Source: Bimuria novae-zelandiae CBS 107.79 (lineage: Eukaryota; Ascomycota; Dothideomycetes; Pleosporales; Didymosphaeriaceae). Taken from it: DNA of 64,000 bases. The notes below the pieces were generated by a model. That model was not told the DNA's origin. It made no database searches and was given only the letters and a program-made list of their open reading frames with translations. The translations under genes and the position numbers were made by a program. Position 1 is the first letter of the stretch. The number at the start of each line of letters is the position of its first letter. The DNA is taken from the NCBI GenBank assembly GCA_010015655.1, contig ML976697.1, positions 215,570 through 279,569 of the forward strand, written 5' to 3'. Below are positions 11,525 through 21,733 of the stretch, piece by piece.

Positions 11525-12290
11525 ATGACCATCACGATCTCGCTCATCACCTCCGAAGCCGACTTCGAAGAGATCTCCCCCATGGTCCTCGACGGATGGC
11601 ACTCACCCTACAACCCACAACTCAAGCACTTCCGCCCCGTCCTCCCCACGCGCGCCGACGCCATCTCATACAGCAGCCAGCGCGACGTCGCCAAACTCCG
11701 CGAACACGACCCCAAACGCTTCATGCTCAAAGCCGTCGACAGCGCCACAAACGCCATTATCGGCTTCGCGCAGTGGTACGTAAACGACAAGCCGGACCCG
11801 TACGGCGAGCGCACCGTGGCCACATGGCACCCCGAGGGCTCAGACGAGCGCGAGTTCGCGGAACGCTTCATCAACGGGCTGTGGGCGTTCATCGGAAAGA
11901 GAGTCACGCGGCCGCACATGGGTGGGCGACCCCACACTTTACACCGTGGAAGCACGGCTCGCTGACATGCGCGCAGATCTGCATTCGCTCGTGGTACATA
12001 CAGGGCATCGGAAGCGCGGGGTTGGGCGGCTGTTGATCCGTTGGGGTCTTGACAAAGCCGATGAGCTGGGTATCGAGACGGTGATTAGTTCGCTTATTAC
12101 GGCGAGGGAGGCGTATGAGAGGTGTGGGTTGGGTTGCATTGAGATGATTCCGCCGGATCCGGGGCTAAATGTGCCGTATCCGAGTGAGAAGTGGAAGGAG
12201 TTGGAAAGTGATAATTTGAGCGGGTGGTTGATGTGGAGACCGGTTGGGCATGATTACGTGGCGGGCGTGGATAGGGCGCCGTGGGTGTGA
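11525..12290 (+). CDS. GNAT-family N-acetyltransferase, 236 aa, two exons
   Basis: Exons 11525-11921 and 11977-12290, joined by a 55-bp GT..AG intron that contains a GCTGAC branch-like site. Removing it restores one frame across the point where the + frames change, giving '-RPHM-DLHSLVVHTGHRKRGVG-'. That segment holds the acetyl-CoA binding motif A (HRKRGVGRLLIRWG; R/Q-x-x-G-x-G/A), followed by 'KADELGIE' and 'AYERCGLGCIE', the last strand-helix pair of GNAT folds. The family transfers acetyl from acetyl-CoA to amines of small molecules or proteins; the substrate cannot be told. It is similar in layout to many uncharacterised fungal GNATs and probably cytosolic (no signal peptide). Confidence 0.85.
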
Positions 12291-12840
12291 GCGGTGCGAA
12301 CTGTTGAGGCGTTGTGCGGGAGAGGGAAGCGGACGGCTGGCGCGGTCATCATTCTGGTTGCTGAGTTCCTAGGACTGTCGGAGGCAGTAATCGATATACT
12401 GTTTGATGGGTGTCCCGAAGTAACGAGAAGCGCGGTATACAAGCTGATTCAACGGTCCTGCGCAGCGATGCCGGTCGGCGCAAGCTGTGCTATCAGGACT
12501 GCTTGACGGGTCCCCGGTGTCAAGCGCAGGCTCACAACTACCGCGAGGCTTCCTCCTCCTCACTGTCGCTGTGCATTTCGCGACGTCCGAGGCAAGGTGT
12601 ACAACATGTGCCTCGCACGCTGCTTCCCCATCCGCCGTCGCAAGGAAGCACCCTACTCGCGGATTGCAATCCTCGCAACACTACCGGCCGAATTGTAATC
12701 ATTAAGTTCCAACATGTGTGGCGTCCTCTTCTAACATTAGGCAGCACATTTCTGGTGGACTACAAGCGGACTGGAAAGCCTTCTCGAAACGCCTTCCATG
12801 GCTCAGTCCAGACTAGACAACGCTACCCTACAACACCCGC
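12291..12840. other. Short intergenic stretch without a recognised gene
   Basis: Several frames are open in this GC-normal stretch, but none shows a start, domain or splice logic that I would defend. It may hold the 5' part of the hypothetical gene that follows. Confidence 0.4.
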
Positions 12841-13386
12841 ATGCGACACAACGGCATCTCTTCATGGCGTGCCCAAATCCGAAAGCTCGAAGATGAGCAG
12901 ATCGGTGAGCAACTGCGATGGGAATGGCCCTCCAAACCACGCAGGGAAGAGATGCCGGCTGAAATGCAGCGAGTTTTGCACGCCTACGGCCGCGTCGAGT
13001 TTGCGTTCACTCCGTACAAGTGGTACTTGTGGTATCTTCCAAAGCTGGTAATCGTCTTGGAGCGCAACCGTAAACCTGGTCAGCAACAGAGATCTAAATT
13101 TCTCGATTCGGTCGCGGAGTACTCCCACGAGACGAAAGCATGCAATATGGGGCGTTTAGGAATTGGACCGGGAAAGCCACTTGCCAAGTCGAGCATTGAG
13201 TTACTGAACGCGTTTACGAGTTGGGCTGAATATAAGGAGGGGATCAGTAGTAACGTTAGCACGGTGGCGGGGCGAGGCTCGTTGGACATGGAGGCCCCGC
13301 GGGGGCGAGATGACTTACTTTCGCAGGGCGGTCCTGCGCCAGTGTCTCGCCGTACTGTCAACATGGCCGATTTGGGCAGCATCTAA
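12841..13386 (+). CDS. Hypothetical protein, 181 aa
   Basis: An unspliced frame from ATG 12841 to TAA 13386. I do not recognise the family. The N-terminal third is charged and likely helical (RKLEDEQIGEQLRWEW). The middle is aromatic-rich (AFTPYKWYLWYLPKLVIVLE) and could pack as a short hydrophobic helix; the C-terminus is Gly/Arg-rich and looks disordered. It ends 185 bp from the convergent stop of phytoene desaturase. Antisense frames over the same DNA are open too, so coding is only weakly supported. The true start may lie upstream in another exon. Confidence 0.35.
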   Translation: MRHNGISSWRAQIRKLEDEQIGEQLRWEWPSKPRREEMPAEMQRVLHAYGRVEFAFTPYKWYLWYLPKLVIVLERNRKPGQQQRSKFLDSVAEYSHETKACNMGRLGIGPGKPLAKSSIELLNAFTSWAEYKEGISSNVSTVAGRGSLDMEAPRGRDDLLSQGGPAPVSRRTVNMADLGSI

Positions 13387-13571
13387 AGGCAGAATCCGCA
13401 GCGCAACAAAGTGGGTGGCATAGCAAGGAAAAGGAAAGGCCACAGAACGAAATTGAAAGTTACCATGGAGCGCCGCACAGTTGTAGGAGAATGAATATGG
13501 AAGATACCCAGAAGAAGTTGCTATAGTTGCACATCTATGATCTCTGTCGACTAAATGTGCGTGAGCGTCCA

Positions 13572-15409
13572 TCACCAGTCTTTTCCGATCTGCGGCGTTG
13601 CCCACTTCGAACTTCCTGACGCCGCGCCATACTTCAAATACAGCATCGGCGCCGCCATGAGTAAAGCGAAGATGAATAGATGAAACAAGCCGAACATCGG
13701 CTGTACTCGATCCATCTTGCTTTCGCTCTCCTTCGTTACTTCCGCTCCATTCGGTACCCACGGCACCTTGCCGCCAGGCTCTGCTTTTAGGATCTCCTCG
13801 GTCACAATCTTCGCACCCGCCAAGACGATGGGCACGCCGGTTCCGGGATGAGTGCTCGCGCCGACGAAGTAAAGTCCATCAATGGTCGGATGGATCGTCT
13901 TTGGTCGAAAGCTGAGGACGTTCCAGAAAGAATGGCCCAGACCCAGGATAGCTCCGCGATCCAGATTGAATGCCTCCTTCCACGATGGAGGTGTGTTGAC
14001 GGATTCGTGCAGAATGTGCTCGCTAAGTGAAATGTTCAAGCGTGCCTCCAGCGTACGCAGTATCGTCTTGCGTGCGATTGCTACCATAGCATCCCAATCT
14101 TGCGTGGCACCGCTCTGAGTGCCTCTGTGCGACTCGGTATCGTGGTCGAGGAGATGTCCCACCGGGACTAGAACGACGATTGTGTCACAGCCTTCCGGTG
14201 CAGCACTGGGGTCCACGCGTGAAGGTACATTGACGTAGAAGCTTGGCTCGTCCGGGATCAGGTGCTTCTTGAAGATGTTGTCGAAACTCTCCCTGTAGTG
14301 CTCAGCCAGGAAAATGTTGTGCGCTGATAGCTCCGGAAACTGCTTGTCGAGCGCCCAGTAGAATGATATGCTTGAACACGAAGCCGCCTTCTTCGATAAA
14401 GAGGTCGCATAACTTGTTTTCGGCAGGAGGTTGTTATACGAATAGACGAGATCGGCGTTGCATATGACCTTGTCGGCTTCAATGACCTCGCCACTGGCTA
14501 ATTTCACTCCGGTAGCTCTTGAGCCTTGTGTTACTATTTGGGATACCGGCGTGTTCATTCGGAATTTCACGCCCTTCCGCTTGCCCACTTCCACGAGTGC
14601 TTCAACAACCTAAACGATCAGTCAAAGTTACGATTTCGAAAAGCGCGTTGCCCCTACCTTCCAGAAACCACCAATGGGATACCAGATGCCTTCCACCAGC
14701 TCCGTATATTGCAGCAAAGAGTACGTGCCCGGCGCATCGAACGGGCTCTCGCCCATGTACATACTCGCAAAAGTAAACACTCTTCTCAGCCTCTCCGTTT
14801 TAAAGTACTTGCTTGCCCTACTGTAGATACTTTCGAATGGATGCAAGGTCTGGAGGTACCTGAGGAAGCTCGGACGCGCCATGCTCAAAAGCGAATAGAA
14901 ATTCTTCTTGAGTACGTGGATCACAGACTGTTCGTAGTGCCGGTGTGATTCCTGCAAAAACGACAAGTACCGCTCAAAGCCGTCTATGCCCTCAAAACGC
15001 TCGATTTCTTGCTTCATGAGGGGAAGATTTGTCGACATTTTGAAATTGACATTGTCATGGAAGTGAATGTTGTAGTTCGGGTCGCACTTCACCAGATGGA
15101 CGCCCTCCTCTTCCACCGATGTCCCCAGATCTTCAAAGGTTTCGCGGAAGAGACGCGGCAAGAGCAGCAAGCTCGGGCCTTGATCGAATCTCTGTTTCTG
15201 CGTTAGTATTTGCTCAACAGGCTAGGACAGCGTTACTAGCAGCATACGTATCCATCCCTTTTGATGAGACTGCATCGTCCGCCCGTGAAGTCGTTCTTCT
15301 CCACGACGGTAACGTCCCACCCTGCAGCAGCAAGGCGAGCCGCAGCAGCGACACCGCCAGCGCCCGCACCGACGATGACGGCACTCCGCGACTTTTTCAC
15401 TTGACCCAT
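13572..15409 (-). CDS. Phytoene desaturase (CrtI/AL-1 type), 577 aa, three exons
   Basis: Exons on the minus strand: 15409-15248, 15191-14658 and 14609-13572. The introns are 56 bp (branch-like ACTAAC) and 48 bp, and the lengths sum to 578 codons. The N-terminus has the FAD-binding GxGxxG (residues 14-19 in VIVGAGAGG) followed by Glu37 and 'FTGGRC', as in carotenoid desaturases. 'FDQGPSLLLLP' begins exon 2. The C-terminal bacterial-type phytoene dehydrogenase signature is at about 484 (STHPGTGVPIVLAGAK), and a single hydrophobic helix near 538-556 is the usual fungal membrane tail. The enzyme introduces double bonds into phytoene, using FAD, at the ER membrane. No phytoene synthase/cyclase, opsin or carotenoid oxygenase is in the window. 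It shares a divergent promoter with the HET gene. Confidence 0.93.
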
Positions 15410-16037
15410 TGCGATGTTCAGAAATCGGATTTGGCGTTGTTGATGTCTTCCTCCACGTGTTATCAGCGGCGTTTTGCACATTTGAAACGCGCAGGACGCG
15501 TTTCTCGCGCGCCGAGGCGGTCGCTTAGCACAGTCATGACGTCTGCGAAAATACCAAAGTGGAATTCGTGACGGGGCGAAGATGTAATCAACAATAACGA
15601 CGCTGGCAAGCAAATGGGGTCAACCATACGAAATGAATTATACTCGGATCTCACGGCCGGCGACGCTTTCATGTGATCGACACAGGCGGGGTCACTACTT
15701 CCAAACCTGGCTTAGCGTTTGCGGAACCCCAAACCTTCTACCCATTGTTTTCTGACAATGTCGAGCGATGGATGCTTCGTGTCTTTGCACGACACTGCGG
15801 CTGTATCCGTACCCTCCATAGACTCGCGCACTTCTCAAAATACGATGCGGGCGGCAAAGGTATCAGGTGAGGGGTCAACAACCTGGGAAAAAAGGCGCAT
15901 CCCGAATACGAATGGCGCTCTAGGCATCTCTCTTCAGCCTCGATTCCAAGCACAGTTCCCACCATACCGGAGGGCTTACAATGGGCGACTTCAAGTCCAT
16001 GCCGCAGCACATGCCATGCTATAACTCGTCGCCTCCT

Positions 16038-16053
16038 ACCTAGGTACCTAGGT
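16038..16053. promoter_or_regulatory. Perfect 16-bp palindrome, tandem ACCTAGGT
   Basis: Reads ACCTAGGTACCTAGGT, identical to its reverse complement and made of two copies of an 8-bp palindrome. It lies about 150 bp upstream of the HET start and 630 bp upstream of the phytoene desaturase start. Possible binding site for a dimeric regulator; function is inference only. Confidence 0.35.
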
Positions 16054-16130
16054 GGTGAAGGTATCACGATCGCTAAAGCCATTACCCCCACCCCGCTGGT
16101 CCAACAAGACGCGCGGGGCCTCACTCGCCG

Positions 16131-16138
16131 TTATATAT
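16131..16138 (+). promoter_or_regulatory. TATA-like box of the HET gene
   Basis: TTATATAT located 63-70 bp upstream of the ATG at 16202 in otherwise GC-normal sequence; spacing fits a core promoter. Confidence 0.35.
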
Positions 16139-16201
16139 CCGACACAGGTTTCGAGCATTCCCGTTCTTGTACCTAAGCCACGCAGATAGCGGACTTACAG
16201 T

Positions 16202-18073
16202 ATGGATCCCGCCCACTTCTACATATACGAGAAACTACAGCCTGAACAGCTTCGTTTGTGTCGCTTCATCCGGAATGGAGCGAACCTGTCCGCAGTTTTG
16301 GAAACGTTCAGCGCTGATGAGTCACCGCCTTATTGCGCTCTCTCTTATACCTGGAGTTCGGACCATCCAGGTGCAAACGACAGCTGGCCTCTCCACATAG
16401 GAGAAAAGCGACTCCCAGTGCTTGGCTCATTGAAAGCTTTCGTTCAAGCCTTGAGAGCAACAGGCGTACTGCTGAACGGCACGTGGTGGTGGATAGACTC
16501 AATCTGTATCAACCAAGCGGATATGCAGGAAAGAAGTCAACAGGTGGAACACATGAGACAAATCTACTCGGATGCTCACAAGGTGATTGTGTGGCTCGGA
16601 CCACCATCGGATGACAGCGACCATGCCCTTGATTTTATCCATTTTCTTAATGGCGTAGATGCCGCCAGGCTTAACCGCGAGACTCTGCGAGGAATCCTTC
16701 TGCAGAAGAAGCATCGCGAGAGCTGGACTGCACTTAAACATTTCTTCCTCCGGAGGTGGTGGAGTCGGATCTGGACAATACAAGAGTTTGTCATTCCTTC
16801 CGATGTGTCCTTTTGGTGTGGGCCGCGGAAACTAGCCAGAGACTCCGTGTTTACTGCTCTGATTATGGCCGATAGATGCGGCGCACCTGATTTCACAGAC
16901 TCTCCCGCCTTCATTCACGCATGGCACCGTAGGAGAGCATGGTTGCTGTACAAGCCGATATGTGAACCAGGACACACCTCGGGCCTTTCTCTTGCAGCAT
17001 TAGCAGCTTACTTCGCAAACAACGAGGCGACAGATGACCGCGATCGACTCTACGGCTTATATGGCCTTGGTACGGAAAACCACGGCCTTGAGATTAGCTA
17101 CGCTTTGACCGTCGACGAGGTGTACCTGCGCTTCGCCCAATCATTCATTACCCGCCATAAGTCCTTGGACATTATCGGTTTTGCCTCATTGTTCGTGGCT
17201 TCTCCGGGCTCTTCGCTGCCCTCGTGGGCTCCTGACTGGAGAACGAAGGTGAAGCCTTTCGTAGTGCCTCTGATGACAAGCCAGACTGCGACCCAGTACC
17301 TGGGAAACTTGAGACCATCCACACTCTTTGGAGACGGCGTCGAACCACTCTCCTATTCAGCTACAGGGTCTAGGACGGCTGAATGCTCCTTTGAGGGTTA
17401 TGCACTTCGCGTCCAAGGATACATGATCGATGTCATCGACGGGCTAGCCGGGACGCGCAATTCCGATCTGATTCAAAGCTCAGCTGAGCATTCGTTTGAG
17501 TCCGGAAGGGCTTTGTCATCTACAGAGATTCTAACGAGTATCTGTCGCTGCCTGGTCCTCGATCGACACGATCGATATATGCGACGTGCCATGCCTACCA
17601 AGCAGTTCTACCACGACTTCATGGAACTGTGCATACTCGGGCTCATGCCTGTCGCCAAGGGCTGGGTTGAACCGAGATTCAATGAATGGTTCCGCTTCAC
17701 GAGAGACTTGCGATTTCAAGGGAGAAGTCTTGCAGACCACGTGCACAATTGTGACGACGGTGGAATATATCCAACAGCAGTTCAGGACGACTACATCCAA
17801 GACTCCTTCTATGGTCGTTTCTTCGACTGCGTCGAGAGGATGTCGCTTCGTGTGATGACTAGTCGCAATGGCCGGATCGGCATGGTACCTGAGAAGGCGA
17901 TGAAGGGAGACTCGATCTGTCTTCTCTTGGGCTGCAGCGTGCCTCTAGTTTTGCGGGTAAGTGGACCCAAGGGCCAGTTCACTGTTGTGGGCGAATGCTT
18001 TCTTGATGGCTGCATGTATGGCGAAGCTCTTGGGCCGGAAGATGCTCCTATAGAGACTTTTCACATCGTATGA
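16202..18073 (+). CDS. HET-domain protein (heterokaryon incompatibility), 623 aa
   Basis: Single exon, ATG 16202 to stop 18073. The HET domain spans roughly residues 44-190 with all three usual blocks: YCALSYTWS (44-52), WWWIDSICINQ (95-105), and QVEHMRQIYSDAHKVIVWLG (114-133). The C-terminal 400 residues have no NACHT/WD40 repeats that I can see, only the Cys/Trp-scattered region common in stand-alone HET proteins. 'DDRDRLYGLYGLG' (about 280-290) is the conserved post-domain motif of this family. HET domains are TIR-related and mediate non-self recognition and cell death when filaments of unlike genotype fuse. It is convergent with the PAQR gene, 170 bp between stop codons. The start is the first ATG and fits a normal N-terminus. 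Confidence 0.92.
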   Translation: MDPAHFYIYEKLQPEQLRLCRFIRNGANLSAVLETFSADESPPYCALSYTWSSDHPGANDSWPLHIGEKRLPVLGSLKAFVQALRATGVLLNGTWWWIDSICINQADMQERSQQVEHMRQIYSDAHKVIVWLGPPSDDSDHALDFIHFLNGVDAARLNRETLRGILLQKKHRESWTALKHFFLRRWWSRIWTIQEFVIPSDVSFWCGPRKLARDSVFTALIMADRCGAPDFTDSPAFIHAWHRRRAWLLYKPICEPGHTSGLSLAALAAYFANNEATDDRDRLYGLYGLGTENHGLEISYALTVDEVYLRFAQSFITRHKSLDIIGFASLFVASPGSSLPSWAPDWRTKVKPFVVPLMTSQTATQYLGNLRPSTLFGDGVEPLSYSATGSRTAECSFEGYALRVQGYMIDVIDGLAGTRNSDLIQSSAEHSFESGRALSSTEILTSICRCLVLDRHDRYMRRAMPTKQFYHDFMELCILGLMPVAKGWVEPRFNEWFRFTRDLRFQGRSLADHVHNCDDGGIYPTAVQDDYIQDSFYGRFFDCVERMSLRVMTSRNGRIGMVPEKAMKGDSICLLLGCSVPLVLRVSGPKGQFTVVGECFLDGCMYGEALGPEDAPIETFHIV

Positions 18074-18243
18074 TCGGAGCAACGCTGCCGACGGCTGCAG
18101 GCGCATGCAAAATCCAGCACCAACCAGACCATGTCCACACCAACACCGAAGCCGCAGCGCAACTCTCCACGCCAGAGGGACAGCAATATTTCCTACACGT
18201 CCGCGTTCTACAAAGAGCTTACACGAATCTTCCAACATCCCAA

Positions 18244-19203
18244 TCATACAGCATACGACCACGCCTCCCAAACACCCCAACAATGGCACGCCGCCCCCAC
18301 GACAACACAACAATGAAACAAACTATGACTCCCACCCCAAACATCGAATATTCCCCTCTTCCGCTCATCCCTCCACGCCCACCTTTCCGGCCACCGCGAA
18401 ACGAAAAACACCACGCCCAGCGCATACCACACCCCCTCGGCGGCCCACCACTTCACGCCGCACTCGTGCCACCCCCTGCTCACGCCATGCACGTACATCC
18501 CATGCAGCGTCGGGCCGAGCCCGCTCAGCGTGGTGAGCACGAACGCCGTCGTCCGATGTGGCCTGTAGTTCATGCCCTGCAGCTTGGGATGCAGGACCAG
18601 CACCGCGCTCGTCGCTATTAGGATTGTGATCATGCTCCAGTACAGCCGCCGCTCAAACGGATGGTTGTAAAACCCCACGTAGATGCCTGAGATGAACGAG
18701 GCGAGGATGAGGACCAGGATGCCTGTGAAGTCGAGCAGGAGGCACGAGAGGGATACGACGTCCGAGTGGTTCGCGAGCGTGTGGAAGTTTGCGCTGAGGG
18801 AGAAAGTGAGGAGGGCCGCGAGGGGGGTTAGGGTCAGCATGAAGCGGTCGAGGTACGGCGCAGAGGCGAGCGTCGCCGAGATATTGACTTGCAGGATGGG
18901 TAAGCCTAGGGCGAGGACGACCGCTGGGACGAGGTGCGTGTAGATGTTTGCCGTTTCGTTGTGCAGGTGCGCGAGGGAGTGCACGCTGCGCTGTACGCTG
19001 TTGGAGACGGGGCGGTAGTGCGATGTTATAAAGGGTGAGGCTTCGGCGCGGTACCAGTCGGGGAGCTGGTTGTACGTGAGGAGCTTTTGTGGAGCTTCGC
19101 TGTCGTCGGTGTCCTTTCCATTGTTGGAGGTCTTGCGCCCGTTCTTGGACGGGCGGCGGAAGAGCAGGAGAGGGAGCCGCAGAGCGATAGCGAGAGATGC
19201 CAT
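18244..19203 (-). CDS. PAQR / hemolysin-III family membrane protein, 319 aa
   Basis: Single exon from ATG 19203 to the stop at 18244. The family landmarks are HNETANIYTH at 81-90 before the first membrane segment, SANFHTLANHS around 137-147 with the SxxxH zinc ligand, and SHSLFH at 292-297 (HxxxH ligand pair) before the last segment. Seven hydrophobic segments can be drawn. Fungal relatives (Izh-type, adiponectin-receptor-like) sit in the ER or plasma membrane and affect zinc and sterol metabolism, probably as zinc-dependent ceramidase-like hydrolases. The N-terminal 40 residues are basic and hydrophilic after a short hydrophobic start, which is longer than in minimal family members. Family assignment is firm; the role is general. 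Confidence 0.9.
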   Translation of the reverse strand: MASLAIALRLPLLLFRRPSKNGRKTSNNGKDTDDSEAPQKLLTYNQLPDWYRAEASPFITSHYRPVSNSVQRSVHSLAHLHNETANIYTHLVPAVVLALGLPILQVNISATLASAPYLDRFMLTLTPLAALLTFSLSANFHTLANHSDVVSLSCLLLDFTGILVLILASFISGIYVGFYNHPFERRLYWSMITILIATSAVLVLHPKLQGMNYRPHRTTAFVLTTLSGLGPTLHGMYVHGVSRGWHECGVKWWAAEGVWYALGVVFFVSRWPERWAWRDERKRGIFDVWGGSHSLFHCCVVVGAACHCWGVWEAWSYAV

Positions 19204-19636
19204 TTCCTATGTGTCTTCGCGCCTGACGTCGCGCAAGCCACTTGTGACTTATCAAAACAATCGTCAAACCGTCAAAAGGTGTCGCAAGGCAACTTGGATT
19301 CGTCTTGCGACAAGGAAGGCGCCGAATGAAAGGAGGGTGTGGATGAAGGAGCCCCTCAATGGTGGATCAATTTTTTCGCGAAGAGGGGGGCATCATCGAT
19401 GCGATACGATGCGCGAACCGGGGCTCCCGGCTCGCTCGTCTGGCTGCCAGATGCAGAGCAAAGCATGCAGAAGCTCGGAGCCGAGGATGAATAATGTCCG
19501 CGCGATGCACGTTGGTAGCTTGTTTTGCGCAAGTGCACGGCAAGAGTGGTGCCATGCACTCGGCTACCAATCCACCATAAACGGCTGTTACTAAATTATT
19601 ATACCTACATTACACTATACTTGCTAGAGAGTACAC
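19204..19636. other. Intergenic region, no gene seen
   Basis: 5' flank of the PAQR gene and 3' flank of the phosphatase-like gene. Overlapping short frames on both strands have no domain support. Confidence 0.45.
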
Positions 19637-21042
19637 TCATTTCTCATAAATCGTCAATACATCCGTCGAGTTACTATACTCGGGCTCGCACTTCTCCGCA
19701 AACCCGCCGAACTCCTCACCCCGACTGCTAATGAAGTCTTCAAACATCCCCCTCGAACAACTCACGCCAGGCCCGTCGTCGCACCCCGGAAGCTGCTGCG
19801 GACTCTGGTTCACCAGCACCCTGAAATAATCACCCGTATCGTAGCCGTAGCTGTCGCACGCCATCTTCTCGACGGCGATGTTGGTCAAGAACGGGAGGAT
19901 AACCGACGACCGCCACGCGCGGTTATAATTCGGCGTGGTGAGCGGCATCGTGGCGTTCGGCTCATTCGCCCCAGAGTACGCGGAGTTATTAAACAAGCCT
20001 AGCGCGACCATGACGGTGGGCGGGAGTTCGCGGTGCGTGAAAGAAACATAAATGTCCTGTTCAGCGTCGTCGGCGAGTAGGAGCGACGCGGAGGCGTTGA
20101 CCCAGGGGAAGCCGAGGACCCCCGAGATGGGGTTCGCGTAGCCCGTGTTGTAGAAGTACATGATGTCATTCATGTATTCGAAGTCTAACCAGTCCTTTGG
20201 CGTGAAGAGAGCGAGGTCGCAGAAAGGGGAGGAGCCACGGATGACGGTCTCGTAGCCGCAGAGTTGCTGCATGCCTACTATGTCGTCGGCGGTGAGGTTT
20301 AGACCTGGTGCGAGGTCTGCGAAGCGCGCGATGATAGGTGCCGTGTATTTCTCTTTGTATTGCTATATAAAAGGACCGTGTCAGTGGGGTGGGGTATATC
20401 GTGAGGGTTAGGTTGGAAGGTGGGGGGAGGGGGGCTTACGGAAGACTGCTCACTCCCATACGAAGAGCTATACTTCGGACACCCCTTATACGGCGTCAAA
20501 GAATCCGCGCCCTCCGCCTCCGTCTCAGGCACCTCCACGCGCTTCGTCTCATTACTCCTCGATAACCCCTCAATGAACGACTTCGCACTCAGCTCCGTGC
20601 GCTCGGCTGTAGACGTCCACACTCTATCCGGCCGCTTGAGCGCCGGGTACCGCAGACTCACGTCCACGCCCAGCTTGTACGACTCCAGCTCCCCGATCTT
20701 GGTCAAGTCCTCGAGCTCTTCATCGGAGATGGGGGTTTTCCAGGTGGCGAGGAAAGATAGCGGTCCCGCTTTGCGCCAGTCCACGGTTGCGTTTCCTAGT
20801 TTGTCAGTGAACGGCTCGATGTACTCCTCGTAGTCGAAGTCGTTGGCGTAGATGGCAGCGTGGCGCACGAGATACGTTGCACGCGTGATATTGCAGCCCT
20901 GCGGCGCGCTGGGTTCGAGCGGTGGGTCTTGAGGCTCGAAGTAGGGCGCGATGCCTGCGAGGTGCTCTAGGGGATTGAACGAGTACGCTGCAACAACGGC
21001 AGCGTTAGCGATAGACAGTGATACAGCGAGAGTGCGGAGCAT
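19637..21042 (-). CDS. Secreted histidine-phosphatase-fold protein (acid phosphatase/phytase-like), 442 aa
   Basis: Exons on the minus strand: 21042-20440 and 20362-19637, with a 77-bp GT..AG intron in phase 0. A signal peptide is likely at residues 1-19 (LAVSLSIANAAVVAAY). The protein aligns by eye to clade-2 histidine phosphatases. The nucleophile block reads YLVRHAAIYAND (His61), followed by 'RVWTSTAERTELSAKSFIEG', the conserved substrate-side region. The later proton-donor block reads FTHRELPPTV (His311). The canonical RHGxRxP and HD motifs are therefore altered: the Gly and second Arg of the first and the Asp of the second are missing, with Glu313 a possible substitute. Several N-glycosylation sequons are present. 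Relatives with the same RHAAIY/THRE variant exist in fungi as far as I recall; activity is uncertain. Confidence 0.85.
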
Positions 21043-21733
21043 TTTGAGAGTGCGAGCCGGAGGACAGCGGCGTACCTGTGACCGTCTTCCTGCTTGCTAC
21101 ATAGCTATTTAAACTGGCGCCTCAACGCTGGAGGCACTATGTCATCGTGACCTTAGTTGAGGGGAGCTGACTTAGCACGGTTGCAAGGCAGGCTCGGAAG
21201 AGACGTTCCGCACGTGAAATTTTGCGCAAAACATGGGGATTCGGATGACGATGACGATATTGGTGGTCTGTTCCTGCGGCCGAAACAGGGCAGCGCGTCA
21301 AACTTTGTGGCAGCGGCTAAACGGAACTTGGCAGCGATTGACGTTTGTGGCCGAGCAAGGACCATTGTCATTTCCCATCCATCCCATTTCAGACGTTTGC
21401 CATGCATAATTACATACGCGTTGAAAGGCGGGAGCGTCCTGGCTTAACGTTGCGCCGGAAAGGTTAGGATGCTGTGGCAGCGTGAGGACGCTTCTGTGAC
21501 GTGCCGCCTTGCCGTGTTGGCAACGATACCTCAGTACGTCAGATCATCCTGTTACGCCGGCTCTCAGTCGAATGAGAAAGTAACTATACTAGTGAAATAT
21601 CGCTTCTACTTCAGCAATGGTCTGGCGTCGGACCGCAGTCTGGTTGGAACGAGGACTGCAACAAAGCAGACAAAGTATCGAAACACATGGGTAGTTGTAT
21701 ATGTACATATATATGTTAACTAAACCAATGCTT
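21043..21733. other. Intergenic region, no gene seen
   Basis: 5' flank of the phosphatase-like gene and 3' flank of the NRPS-like gene. An Asp-rich short frame near 21240 is probably chance. Nothing else is visible. Confidence 0.45.

Larger units (their letters stand above)
15410..16201. promoter_or_regulatory. Divergent promoter between phytoene desaturase and HET gene
   Basis: A 792-bp interval between two divergent start codons. It contains a perfect 16-bp palindrome (16038-16053) and a TATA-like TTATATAT at 16131-16138, about 65 bp upstream of the HET start. No light-response element can be named with confidence, although AL-1-type genes are commonly light regulated. Confidence 0.45.

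Noticed and set aside
11596..12036. Second frame over the GNAT gene
   Set aside because: Explained by the 55-bp intron at 11922-11976; the real protein uses two other frames joined by splicing.
18070..18621. Long plus-strand frames opposite the PAQR gene
   Set aside because: Pro/His-rich composition is the mirror of the real minus-strand membrane protein, which has clear family motifs.
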